Shown here piece after piece: positions 24,884 through 33,080 of a stretch of 47,247 bases of DNA. The position numbers were made by a program, and so were the translations under genes. The notes beneath the pieces were generated by a model. That model worked only from the letters and a program-made list of their open reading frames with translations, was not told where the DNA came from and did no database searches. The first letter of the stretch is position 1. Each line of letters opens with the position of its first letter. Origin of the DNA: CAZPNX01 sp964518765 (GTDB lineage: Bacteria > Edwardsbacteria > AC1 > EtOH8); NCBI GenBank assembly GCA_964518765.1, contig CAZFJC010000021.1, positions 1 through 47,247 of the forward strand. The letters are read 5' to 3'.

Positions 24884-26832
24884 CCGTTTTTTTGGCCCGC
24901 CAGCCGCATTCTCAGCCCGGCCTCGGCTGTCAAAAAAAGCAGGGCCAGAGCCAGCATGGCCTTCCAGGCCGGCTGTGACTCTGCGGAATATTTCCGGCCA
25001 TCGGCTGCCGAAACCTCCGCCCCCAAGCTTTCTCTCAGCCTGTTCAGATCCATCTGCTCCAGGTCAGATTCTCCGGCCGGGAGGTTGGCGGCTATCAGCC
25101 TTCGGCCGGCTGGACCGGATATCAGATACCATCCCGGACGGGGCAGCCCCCATTCACTCCTGCCCGCTGCGGCCTCGGCCAGAACGGTGGCCCCTCCGGG
25201 CGCGGTGAACCGGGCAGCCAGGTTCCGGTTCAGCCTAACGGTGTCGCCTGCCTGGTACTGCTGTTCGGGGCACCACTCCCCGGCGAACACCAGCGACCGG
25301 TGCAGCAGGACCGGAAAGGCCGGCCGGTAAGCTAGGTCGCTCATGTTCGGATCTATCCCGGACAGCCAGAGAGCTATCCTCCCTATTTCGGTCTCCTCGA
25401 AAACCAAGGCTGGCTCCAGGCCTCCCACGGTCAGGGCTGGCGAGCCGCCCGAGGCCGACCTCCAGAAGCTGAAAACCTGCACCGCTTCGGCCGTCCTGGA
25501 ATCCCAGCCGCTGCCCAGCTGATGGGAACCGGGTGTCAGCCTCTGCGGCTGCCCTTGGCTTCGGGCCAGCTCCTTGAGCCTGGCGGTCGATCCCAGCTTT
25601 ATCAACAGTCGGTTGTAGGCCTCCGGGTCGGCATCGGCCGGCGGGATAATCAGGAAGCCGAGGCCGCCCTCGGCCGCTTTTGAAAGAGCCTCGGAGAGCC
25701 ACGCGTCCGGAGATCTTATAGCCGTCACTATGACGTCGGCCTTCCTCAAGTCGTCGATCCTGGGAGACGGCGACCTCCGCCAGGTGAAGCCAGCGCTGGC
25801 CAGAGATCCCAGGGCCTTTTCCAGCAGCTCCAGGCCCGGCAGTTCCGGCCCGGCGATCACCAGGCATCTTTTGCCGTCGTCGCCGGTGCCGCCGAGAAAG
25901 AAGGTGTCGTCCAGGGCCAGGCCATCCTGGCGGCAACTCAGGAAGACCGAATCCCCGCGGGGCAGCTCCATGCCAGCCGTGAAATAGCCGGCGCTGTCTG
26001 TGGAGACGGCGATCCGGTTGAGGATGCGCCCGCTCTGGTTAAGCATGATTTTAGCCTGGCCCCGGATGGCGCTCCTGCCCTCGACCGCCATTCGGTTGCG
26101 CAGCGGCATCGTCCTGACCGCAAGCCAAACCAGGTTTCCGGGCAGAGGCTTGAGCCCAGCGTCGACCAAAAGAATAGGGACGCGCTTCAGGTTATCCGGC
26201 AGCCTGGCGGAATCGGACATTCCCAGACAGCATTTCTGGAAATCGCTGGCAATTATTATCGACGGCCATTTGGCGTTCTCCAACATCCGTCCGGCCAATG
26301 CCAGGGAACCCGCCAGATCGGTCCCAAGCGGTCGGGGCCGGGCCTGCTGAACCGTCCGGGCCGCGGCCGCAGCACTGCCGAAGCCGGCCAGCACCGGCGT
26401 CCCCCGGCTTCCGGAGACCACCGCCACCCTGGCGCCCGCCCCTATCCCTTCCAGCACCGAGGCCAGCTTTCTTTTGGCTGTTTCCATGGCCGTGCCCTGG
26501 CCGTTGGCGGCCGCCATGCTGGCCGAATCGTCCAGGATGACCACCGTCCAGCGCTCAGAGGAGGAAAGCCAGCCAGGCAGGCCGCCCCTCACCACCGGCC
26601 GGGCCAGGGCGGCCACCGCCGCCAACACCAGCAACGACCTGACGGCCAGCAGCATGAACTCCTCCAGCCGGTAGCGACGGAACACCACGTGGCGACGCTC
26701 GGCCAGCAGCATCAGGCTGGGGAAGGGAACCTTGCGCAAGCTCCTCCGCCTCAGCAGGTGCAGAAGCCACGGGACGGCCGCCAGCGGCAGCAGGCTCAGG
26801 GCCCAGGGGCTTTGGAATCCGGCCAACTCCAT
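24880..26832 (-). CDS. BatA-type membrane protein with vWA domain
   Basis: A 650-aa protein. The N-terminus (about 1-85) has two membrane helices around a basic loop (LLHLLRRRSLRKVPFPSLMLL), the BatA/aerotolerance N-terminal domain. A von Willebrand A domain follows with the metal-dependent adhesion motif DDSASMAAA. A long periplasmic region (about 280-620) and a C-terminal helix near MLALALLFLTAEAGL complete it. Members usually sit with MoxR ATPases, but none is here. It probably helps assemble or guard envelope components. The stop is near the promoter of the coiled-coil gene. It follows thiD by 8 bp. Confidence 0.8.
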   Translation of the reverse strand: MELAGFQSPWALSLLPLAAVPWLLHLLRRRSLRKVPFPSLMLLAERRHVVFRRYRLEEFMLLAVRSLLVLAAVAALARPVVRGGLPGWLSSSERWTVVILDDSASMAAANGQGTAMETAKRKLASVLEGIGAGARVAVVSGSRGTPVLAGFGSAAAAARTVQQARPRPLGTDLAGSLALAGRMLENAKWPSIIIASDFQKCCLGMSDSARLPDNLKRVPILLVDAGLKPLPGNLVWLAVRTMPLRNRMAVEGRSAIRGQAKIMLNQSGRILNRIAVSTDSAGYFTAGMELPRGDSVFLSCRQDGLALDDTFFLGGTGDDGKRCLVIAGPELPGLELLEKALGSLASAGFTWRRSPSPRIDDLRKADVIVTAIRSPDAWLSEALSKAAEGGLGFLIIPPADADPEAYNRLLIKLGSTARLKELARSQGQPQRLTPGSHQLGSGWDSRTAEAVQVFSFWRSASGGSPALTVGGLEPALVFEETEIGRIALWLSGIDPNMSDLAYRPAFPVLLHRSLVFAGEWCPEQQYQAGDTVRLNRNLAARFTAPGGATVLAEAAAGRSEWGLPRPGWYLISGPAGRRLIAANLPAGESDLEQMDLNRLRESLGAEVSAADGRKYSAESQPAWKAMLALALLFLTAEAGLRMRLAGQKNG

Positions 26833-26840
26833 GCGCCAGC

Positions 26841-27638
26841 CTATCGGTTCTTCGGCCTCGGCCAGAAGTGGCCCAGCGATCCGTGGCCGGACCCGGTGGG
26901 GTACGACCTGAGGATGGCCCCTAGCACGTATCGCTTGGCCCGCCGCACCGCCGGCTCCATGCCCGTCCCCCTGGCCAGCAGGGCGGCGATGGCCGCCGAC
27001 AGGGTGCAGCCGGTGCCGTGGGTGTGCCGGGTCGGGATCCTACGGGAAGGCAGCAAAGTAAATCGCTTCCCGTCGTAGAGGAGATCGTCTGCCGTCCCTT
27101 CCAGGTGGCCGCCCTTGACCAGAACGTACTTCGGCCCCAGCCCATGTATTATCCTGGCAGCCTCGCGCATCTGTCCCGGAGTGGAGACCTTTTTCATCCC
27201 CGCCAGACGGGCCGCCTCCTCCGTGTTGGGGGTGACGATGGATGCCAGCGGCAGCAGACGGTCGATCAGTGCCCTCTCCGCCCCGTCTTTTAGCAGGGAT
27301 TGCCCCCCCTTGGCCACCATTACCGGGTCCACCACCAGCCTTCGTATTTTGTATGTTTCCACATCCCGCGCCACCTGTCTGATTATCTTCTCGTCGAACA
27401 GCATTCCGGTCTTGGCCGCGCCGCATCCCATGTCTTGCATCACCGCCCGGATCTGGGCCGACACCATACCGGGATCCATCCTCTGGACGCGCTCCACCCC
27501 CCGGCTGTTCTGGGCGGTGACCGCGGTCACGGCGCACAGCCCGTGCACCCCGAAGGCGGCGAAGGTCCTGAGGTCGGCCTGGATCCCGGCTCCGCCCCCG
27601 GAGTCGGACCCAGCTATGGTCAGGGCGAAATGCTTCAT
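26841..27638 (-). CDS. thiD: Hydroxymethylpyrimidine/phosphomethylpyrimidine kinase ThiD
   Basis: A 265-aa ribokinase-fold kinase that makes HMP-pyrophosphate from HMP for thiamine synthesis. Landmarks: LTIAGSDSGGGAGIQADL at the start, AVTAVTAQNSRGV, VVDPVMVAKGG, and HGTGCTLSAAIA with the family Cys at 211. The length is normal. Its ATG overlaps the stop of the PHP gene (ATGA), so it is coupled to that gene and not to other thiamine genes, none of which is in the window. Confidence 0.94.
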   Translation of the reverse strand: MKHFALTIAGSDSGGGAGIQADLRTFAAFGVHGLCAVTAVTAQNSRGVERVQRMDPGMVSAQIRAVMQDMGCGAAKTGMLFDEKIIRQVARDVETYKIRRLVVDPVMVAKGGQSLLKDGAERALIDRLLPLASIVTPNTEEAARLAGMKKVSTPGQMREAARIIHGLGPKYVLVKGGHLEGTADDLLYDGKRFTLLPSRRIPTRHTHGTGCTLSAAIAALLARGTGMEPAVRRAKRYVLGAILRSYPTGSGHGSLGHFWPRPKNR

Positions 27639-28423
27639 GTTGAGGCGATCATCTCCTTGTATTTTCCGAAGGCATGGCCGATGTCCTCAGGCCGGTGGGC
27701 GTCGCTGCCCATTATGGTCCGGCCACCCATCCTGAGGAAATTTTCGACGACCTCTATGTTGGGATAGGTGTCCTGGGGGTCCTGCCTGGTGCCCGAGGTG
27801 TTGAGCTCGATGATGGCCCGGCAGGAGGCGGCCGCCTTCAGAATACCCTCGATCTCGACGGCGTACTTTTTCCATTCCATCCGCCCGTAATGCCTCATCC
27901 CATACTTCTTGCAAAGGTCGAGGTGCCCGATGGCGTCGAAAAGCCCGCTGCCGGCCGCCAGCCGCACCTCCTCGAAATACGGCCGATAGGCCTCCTCCTC
28001 GGACCTGGCCCCGTAGTAGTCCCCCTGCCTCTCGGCCCGCGATATGTCCCCGTCGCCCACCATATGCACCGATCCCAGGGCGTAGTCGAAATGGCCCTGG
28101 CGCAGGAAGCGCTCGATCTGTCGGCGATACTTGGTTTGGTAGGTGACCTCCACCCCCTTGAAGATCCTCAAGGAGGGGAACCGGCGGCGGCATTCCTCCA
28201 GGCTGTTGCCGATGGCCATGGCGTCGTAGAAGCCGAAGCCCTCGTCCGAGGGGTCGAAGTCCATGTGCTCGGTGAAGACGATCGCCCTGAGCCCCAGCTC
28301 AAGGGCCCGGCGGCAGGCTTCCATGGGGTCCATGTCCGAGTCGCAGGAGTGCCGGGTGTGCAGGTGGGCGTCGATCTCGCCAAGATCGAAGCCGAGTATA
28401 TCCTGATTCATCTCCGACCGCAT
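27635..28423 (-). CDS. PHP-domain histidinol-phosphatase (HisJ/HisK family)
   Basis: A metal-dependent phosphoesterase of about 262 aa. The PHP motifs are in order: DAHLHTRHSCDS, FTEHMDF, KGVEVTYQ, LGSVHMV, IGHLDL, and MGSDAHRPEDIG near the C-terminus, all as in HisJ-type histidinol-phosphate phosphatases. No his genes are nearby, so another phosphate ester is possible. The start is uncertain: ATG at 28423 or 28411, or a TTG at 28492 that has an AGGA 8 nt upstream. The ATGs give a normal short N-terminus. It is coupled to thiD downstream. Confidence 0.82.
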   Translation of the reverse strand: MRSEMNQDILGFDLGEIDAHLHTRHSCDSDMDPMEACRRALELGLRAIVFTEHMDFDPSDEGFGFYDAMAIGNSLEECRRRFPSLRIFKGVEVTYQTKYRRQIERFLRQGHFDYALGSVHMVGDGDISRAERQGDYYGARSEEEAYRPYFEEVRLAAGSGLFDAIGHLDLCKKYGMRHYGRMEWKKYAVEIEGILKAAASCRAIIELNTSGTRQDPQDTYPNIEVVENFLRMGGRTIMGSDAHRPEDIGHAFGKYKEMIAST

Positions 28424-28516
28424 TGGTGGTTCATGCTTTGACGGTGGAAAACCGACACGAAGGGATTTATAATAAGGATCCTCTTTTTCCAACCTCCCGT
28501 TCCTGTTGCTGCTCGG

Positions 28517-28900
28517 TCAATAACGTCTGGCCCAGCCGCCCCTCTTCCTCCAGGCCGGAGGCTCCCCGTCCTCCCCCCAGTATTCGGTGAGGCCGGCGAT
28601 CAGCCCGGATCGAAACTCGAAGAAGGAGACGGCGTGGAAGCTCTTGCCCGAGGTCCGGGAGAAGACCCGGAATGCCGCGACCATCCCCCGGCCGCAGGCC
28701 TCCAGCCGCTCTAAGTGGAACCGCCACCTGCCCGGATAGCGCCGGTTGGCCTCGATGAACCCGTCCCGCCCGTAAAAGGCTTCGCGGGTGTTGGGCCAGC
28801 GCACCACCGCCTCGGGGTGCATCAGCGCCCCGGCCTCCTCGAATTTTCCGCTCCCAAAAAGCGACAGGAACTTCCTCACCGCCTTCAGCTTTCTATCCAT
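28517..28900 (-). CDS. SnoaL/NTF2-like domain protein
   Basis: A 127-aa single-domain protein of the NTF2-like fold. Landmarks: VRKFLSLFGSGKFEEAGALMHPEAVVRWPNTREAFYGRDGFI, the helix-helix-strand opening of SnoaL proteins, then FHAVSFFEFRSGLIAGLTEYWGED, the last strands with a Trp. Such proteins are small-molecule binders or isomerases of varied role, so function cannot be predicted. Its start overlaps the TPR gene end by 8 nt. Confidence 0.72.
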   Translation of the reverse strand: MDRKLKAVRKFLSLFGSGKFEEAGALMHPEAVVRWPNTREAFYGRDGFIEANRRYPGRWRFHLERLEACGRGMVAAFRVFSRTSGKSFHAVSFFEFRSGLIAGLTEYWGEDGEPPAWRKRGGWARRY

Positions 28901-30182
28901 CCAACGCCTCCAAGGCCATTCTCCCCTTTTCCTCCATCCCCAGTTTCCCGAATATCTCCGCGGCGCGGCGCAGGTGCTTTTCGGCCTCCTCTGCCTTCTT
29001 CAGATGTTTACAGGCCAAGCCCGCCGTCAGGCCGGCCTTAGCCTCGATCGCCTCGTCTTTGAGCTCTCGGGCCGCCTTCAGGGCGTGGCCAGCCATTGCC
29101 AGCGATTCCGCGGCTTTGCCCTGCCGGCGCCAAAGCTCGGCCAGGTCGGCCCGGACGTCCCAGAGCTGGTCCTCGTCCCCCAGCTCCAGGAAGATGGCCT
29201 CTGACCTTAAAAGCAGCGGGCCGGCCTCCTCCAGCCTGCCCAGCTCGGAGAGGATGAAGCCCAAAACGCTGGCCGCCTTGGCCAGCTCGGCCTTCTGGCC
29301 GACCTGCTCCAGTATGGCCAGGTCCTCGGAGTAGCAACGGGCGGCCTCCTCCAGTTCGCCCCTCGCCTTATGCACCAGCCCCATGTTCCCGACGGCCATG
29401 GCCTGGCCCTGGCGATAGCCTATGTCACCAGAGATCTGGTAATACCTTTGGTAGCACTCCAGGGCCTGATCGTGCTCGCCCAGGCTATAGTGGACGTTGC
29501 CCAGGTTGCCCCAGGCGATGCCCACCCCCTGCCGGTCGCCCATCAGCGAGGCCGTCTCCAGGTTGGTCCTGAAAAGGCTTCGGGCCCGGCCGTAGTCATG
29601 CTGGGAATAGTAGACCGTGCCCAGGTTGCAGCTGGTCTTCCAGATGCCTGCCAGATGGTTGATCCGTCGAAACATCTCCAGAGCTTGCGAGAACACCTCG
29701 ATCGCCTCCGCAGCCCTGCCCTGCGCCAGGTGCGCGTTTCCCAGGTAGCTCAGGGACACGGCCGTCTCTCTGAAGTCCCCCAGACCCTGGAAGAGCTCCA
29801 GCCTCTCCCGGAAGCACTGTTCCGCCTTCTGGTACTGACCGTGGATCCAGTGGATCGTTCCCAGCTTGCTGACCGCGTCGGCCGCTCCCGGCCGGTCGCC
29901 GACGGCCCGATACAGGCTCTCGGCCTGTTCGTAAAGGCCGGCCGCCATCTCGGTCTCCCCCTGGTTCTGCAGTATCCAGCCCAGCCGCAACAGGCACTCT
30001 GCGTGCAGCGAGGGGAATTCCTTCGGCGTCAGCTGGCGGCGTCCCAGCTCGTAGATCTGTCCGGCCTTTTCCCAGGCCCCGGCGATCTCCAGCAGCTCGG
30101 CCTTGCGCCTCAGGACGGGAAAGGCCAGAAAACGCCCCGAGGCCCTCACCCAGTAGGCCTTCAAAAAACCAGGCGGCGGCAT
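28893..30182 (-). CDS. Tetratricopeptide-repeat protein
   Basis: A 429-aa protein made of about ten consecutive TPR units from residue 30 to the end (for example KAEQCFRERLELFQGLGDF, AIEVFSQALEMFRRINH, ALECYQRYYQISGDIGY), with the small/large residue pattern and longer 40-aa spacing of the TPR_12/LGN-like type. It has no signal peptide or effector domain, so it is probably a cytoplasmic scaffold. It has a clear promoter and is followed, with overlap, by the SnoaL-like gene. Confidence 0.85.
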   Translation of the reverse strand: MPPPGFLKAYWVRASGRFLAFPVLRRKAELLEIAGAWEKAGQIYELGRRQLTPKEFPSLHAECLLRLGWILQNQGETEMAAGLYEQAESLYRAVGDRPGAADAVSKLGTIHWIHGQYQKAEQCFRERLELFQGLGDFRETAVSLSYLGNAHLAQGRAAEAIEVFSQALEMFRRINHLAGIWKTSCNLGTVYYSQHDYGRARSLFRTNLETASLMGDRQGVGIAWGNLGNVHYSLGEHDQALECYQRYYQISGDIGYRQGQAMAVGNMGLVHKARGELEEAARCYSEDLAILEQVGQKAELAKAASVLGFILSELGRLEEAGPLLLRSEAIFLELGDEDQLWDVRADLAELWRRQGKAAESLAMAGHALKAARELKDEAIEAKAGLTAGLACKHLKKAEEAEKHLRRAAEIFGKLGMEEKGRMALEALDG

Positions 30183-30202
30183 GGGATTGGCCTCATTCCA
30201 TT

Positions 30203-30231
30203 ATGATATTACACACGGCCCGGGCTGTCAA
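30203..30231 (-). promoter_or_regulatory. Sigma70 promoter of the TPR gene
   Basis: Minus strand TTGACA (30231-30226), 17-bp spacer, TATCAT (30208-30203), about 21 nt before the ATG, so the leader is very short. The boxes are identical to those before the Kelch gene. Confidence 0.75.
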
Positions 30232-30258
30232 CCTTGCTTCGGCCGGCCGGAAACGATT

Positions 30259-30310
30259 CGACCACCCCCTCATCACCCAAACTTTCGGGAAGGGGTAAGG
30301 GAGGTGGTCG
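30259..30310 (-). repeat. Inverted repeat after the HD-GYP gene, possible terminator
   Basis: CGACCACC (30259-30266) is complementary to GGTGGTCG (30303-30310), and some inner bases can also pair. It lies 30 nt after the HD-GYP stop. No T tract follows, so it is only a possible terminator or mRNA-stabilising hairpin. Confidence 0.35.
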
Positions 30311-30339
30311 GCTCCTGCCCGGCGCCTGTCGATCACCGG

Positions 30340-31434
<1,095 letters not shown>

Positions 31435-31466
31435 AACGGCATTATACTATGGAAAGGGGCGGAATG

Positions 31467-31898
31467 CTATAGGCCGGACGCAGGCGTTTGTCCGGCCGCC
31501 TGGGTTGGCCGTCTTTTGTGCCATAGGTGCAATATGTAGGGCGATATGACAATCCAGATAAGAACCATGGCCCAAACACGGCCGGCGCAAAGATTATAGT
31601 CATCAAAGAGTTTGGACCAGGAATGTCCCATTACGAAATGTCCGAAAAGGAATTCAAAGGCCACGGTCAAGGCAAGCCAGGTCGCACCCAGAATAAGGGC
31701 GCTTCGAGTCGATGACAACTTAAGCCAATTCAATACAAACCAGACATAAACCCCGAAAAACAAAATGAAGCTTGCCGCCGATAGTTGATGGGCGCGTAGT
31801 TCTGTCAGGAACCGCCTATACCAAAATTCTCGAAGGATCCCATTGACAATGGCTATCGGGATGCCTGGTATCCAGGCAACGAGATACTTCCAGTTCAT
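31467..31898 (-). CDS. Four-helix membrane protein, function unknown
   Basis: A 143-aa hydrophobic protein with about four membrane segments: IPGIPIAIVNGILREFWY, the region around FILFFGVYVWFVL, LALTVAFEFLFGHFVMGH and VLIWIVISPYILHL. The pattern NGILRE...ELRAHQLS...EFLFGHFVMGHSW recalls a small membrane family widespread in proteobacteria without known function. The GC content is lower than the genes to the left. The ATG overlaps the stop of the next gene upstream (ATGA). The last codons run into a GC-rich 8-bp hairpin (31472-31497). Confidence 0.65.
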   Translation of the reverse strand: MNWKYLVAWIPGIPIAIVNGILREFWYRRFLTELRAHQLSAASFILFFGVYVWFVLNWLKLSSTRSALILGATWLALTVAFEFLFGHFVMGHSWSKLFDDYNLCAGRVWAMVLIWIVISPYILHLWHKRRPTQAAGQTPASGL

Positions 31899-32305
31899 TG
31901 GTGTTGTCCCTTATTCGCGGCGGGCCAATCTTCAAGCTCAGCGGAATCCGACCATTTTCTTTTGCCTAGAATTACAAACGGCGTCAGCATCGGTAAGAGG
32001 CACAGCAGATTCCACCAATTCAATCCGACAGCCCCAAAACCACCGTATGACCATATTGCCCAGGCGACGGACAGGGAAAATACCCCATATGGAGATAGCA
32101 TCAACTTCCAATAATGTGTTGAGGGAAAACGCCATGGCGAGAAAAAAAGAATCGTGAATACCGAGATGCCGAACAAGGCTATTCCCAGTATTCCCGGTGC
32201 TGTTTTTCCTTGGAAAAGAAAAACCATGGAAAGGGCGAAAACCCAGATGAAGCCACCGGCCCAACCCGCCGTCCAACCTGTTTTTACTCCTTTTCTGTCT
32301 TTCAT
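31895..32305 (-). CDS. Small membrane protein, function unknown
   Basis: A 136-aa protein with about four hydrophobic segments (WAGGFIWVFALSMVFLF, ILGIALFGISVFTILFF, YGVFSLSVAWAIW, LLCLLPMLTPFVIL) and a charged C-terminus. I do not recognise the family. The ATG at 32305 is chosen because GGGAGGAG lies about 6 nt upstream; a longer frame to 32401 would run into the cassette boundary. It is coupled to the next membrane gene. It is the first gene beyond the last attC-like site, so it is either native sequence or a further cassette. Confidence 0.6.
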   Translation of the reverse strand: MKDRKGVKTGWTAGWAGGFIWVFALSMVFLFQGKTAPGILGIALFGISVFTILFFSPWRFPSTHYWKLMLSPYGVFSLSVAWAIWSYGGFGAVGLNWWNLLCLLPMLTPFVILGKRKWSDSAELEDWPAANKGQHQ

Positions 32306-32330
32306 GGCTTCTCCTCCCAGTGGTTGGTTC

Positions 32331-32364
32331 GGTCTATAGATTTTCAAAACAATTTTGATAGACC
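32331..32364 (-). repeat. AT-rich hairpin in the leader of the membrane gene pair
   Basis: GGTCTA (32331-32336) pairs with TAGACC (32359-32364), and TCAAAA with TTTTGA inside it around a 3-nt loop. It lies between the last attC-like site and the ribosome site of the next gene. Confidence 0.4.
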
Positions 32365-32373
32365 ACCAAAGAG

Positions 32374-32447
32374 CAGTAACGGCCAAGCTCACCGGCGGCA
32401 ATGGAGCGCATCGGAATTGCCAGTCCTAGTTGATGCGGTTGTTATAC
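32374..32447 (-). repeat. attC-like site 3 (right-hand end of the defence cassette)
   Basis: On the minus strand: R'' GTATAAC, then CCGCATCAAC (L''), an inner GGCAAT...ATTGCC stem, GGTGAGCTTGG (L') and R' GTTACTG, 74 bp in all. L''/L' pair only with bulges, so this is the weakest of the three. R'' does not match its own R', but it is exactly complementary to GTTATAC at the far end of the cassette (39527-39521). That is what is expected if this is the last cassette and its R' half belongs to the target. Confidence 0.55.
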
Positions 32448-32504
32448 CGGTTTTTAATCCTGTTAATCATGTCTTTTGTTTCCGCACGTATTTTTAGTCT
32501 AGCT

Positions 32505-33074
32505 TCAATAATAATTCAGTCTGGTGTCATGCAGTTTTCTTTCTGTTTCAAACAATATCTCCAGGGCGCTCTTTGCCTTTTCTTCAATCTCGGTGGTCAT
32601 TACAGCAGGCTCTGACCCCATGAACGCGTTGGTCATCGGGTCTTTTGTCTGGGGTCTTGTATGCACGGATGAATCAAGACCATGCACAAAATCCGACCGC
32701 ATCCTGTTCAGTTCCAGGAGGTTTTTCTGCAACGGTTCATCAATAATGCCCTTGGCTTTGGCGGTGTTGGCAAGCCGCTTTCCGGTTGCGGCCCGGGCTG
32801 ATTCTTCATCGGTAGGGGCGTAACAGGGCAGTTCCAGCAGTTTGGCCAGATGCCGCTCCACGGTAACCGCACACATGATCATGCATGCCACGTAATCGCC
32901 CATCATGAAGGTGTGACGGGCTTCTTCAAAGCAATACCACACATCGGGCGAGATCAGCCGGTCTTCATCCTCATGAAGTTCCAGCAGAAACCGGAGCCTG
33001 TCTTTTATGGCACCGCTGTTCGAGCGGAAATATGCCTGCACATATTCATCGCTCTGCTTTTCGGCGCATGGCAT
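32505..33074 (-). CDS. HEPN-like protein (DUF4145-like) linked to the RM module
   Basis: A 189-aa helical protein. LNRMRSDFVHG contains R126-x4-H131, the RX4-6H motif of HEPN domains, many of which are RNases used in toxin or abortive-infection systems. Before it are two helices rich in Cys and Met (EARHTFMMGDYVACMIMCAVTVERHLAKLLE), as in DUF4145/HEPN proteins that bind partner enzymes. It starts 6 bp after the methyltransferase stop, with its ribosome site in the end of that gene, so it is the third gene of the module. Nuclease activity is inferred from the motif only. Confidence 0.62.
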   Translation of the reverse strand: MPCAEKQSDEYVQAYFRSNSGAIKDRLRFLLELHEDEDRLISPDVWYCFEEARHTFMMGDYVACMIMCAVTVERHLAKLLELPCYAPTDEESARAATGKRLANTAKAKGIIDEPLQKNLLELNRMRSDFVHGLDSSVHTRPQTKDPMTNAFMGSEPAVMTTEIEEKAKSALEILFETERKLHDTRLNYY

Positions 33075-33080
33075 GGCGTC

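Noticed and set aside
31472..31497. GGCCGGAC/GTCCGGCC hairpin as a fourth attC
   Set aside because: No GTTRRRY-type box beside it and no complement to the GTTACTG heptamer expected for a fourth cassette.
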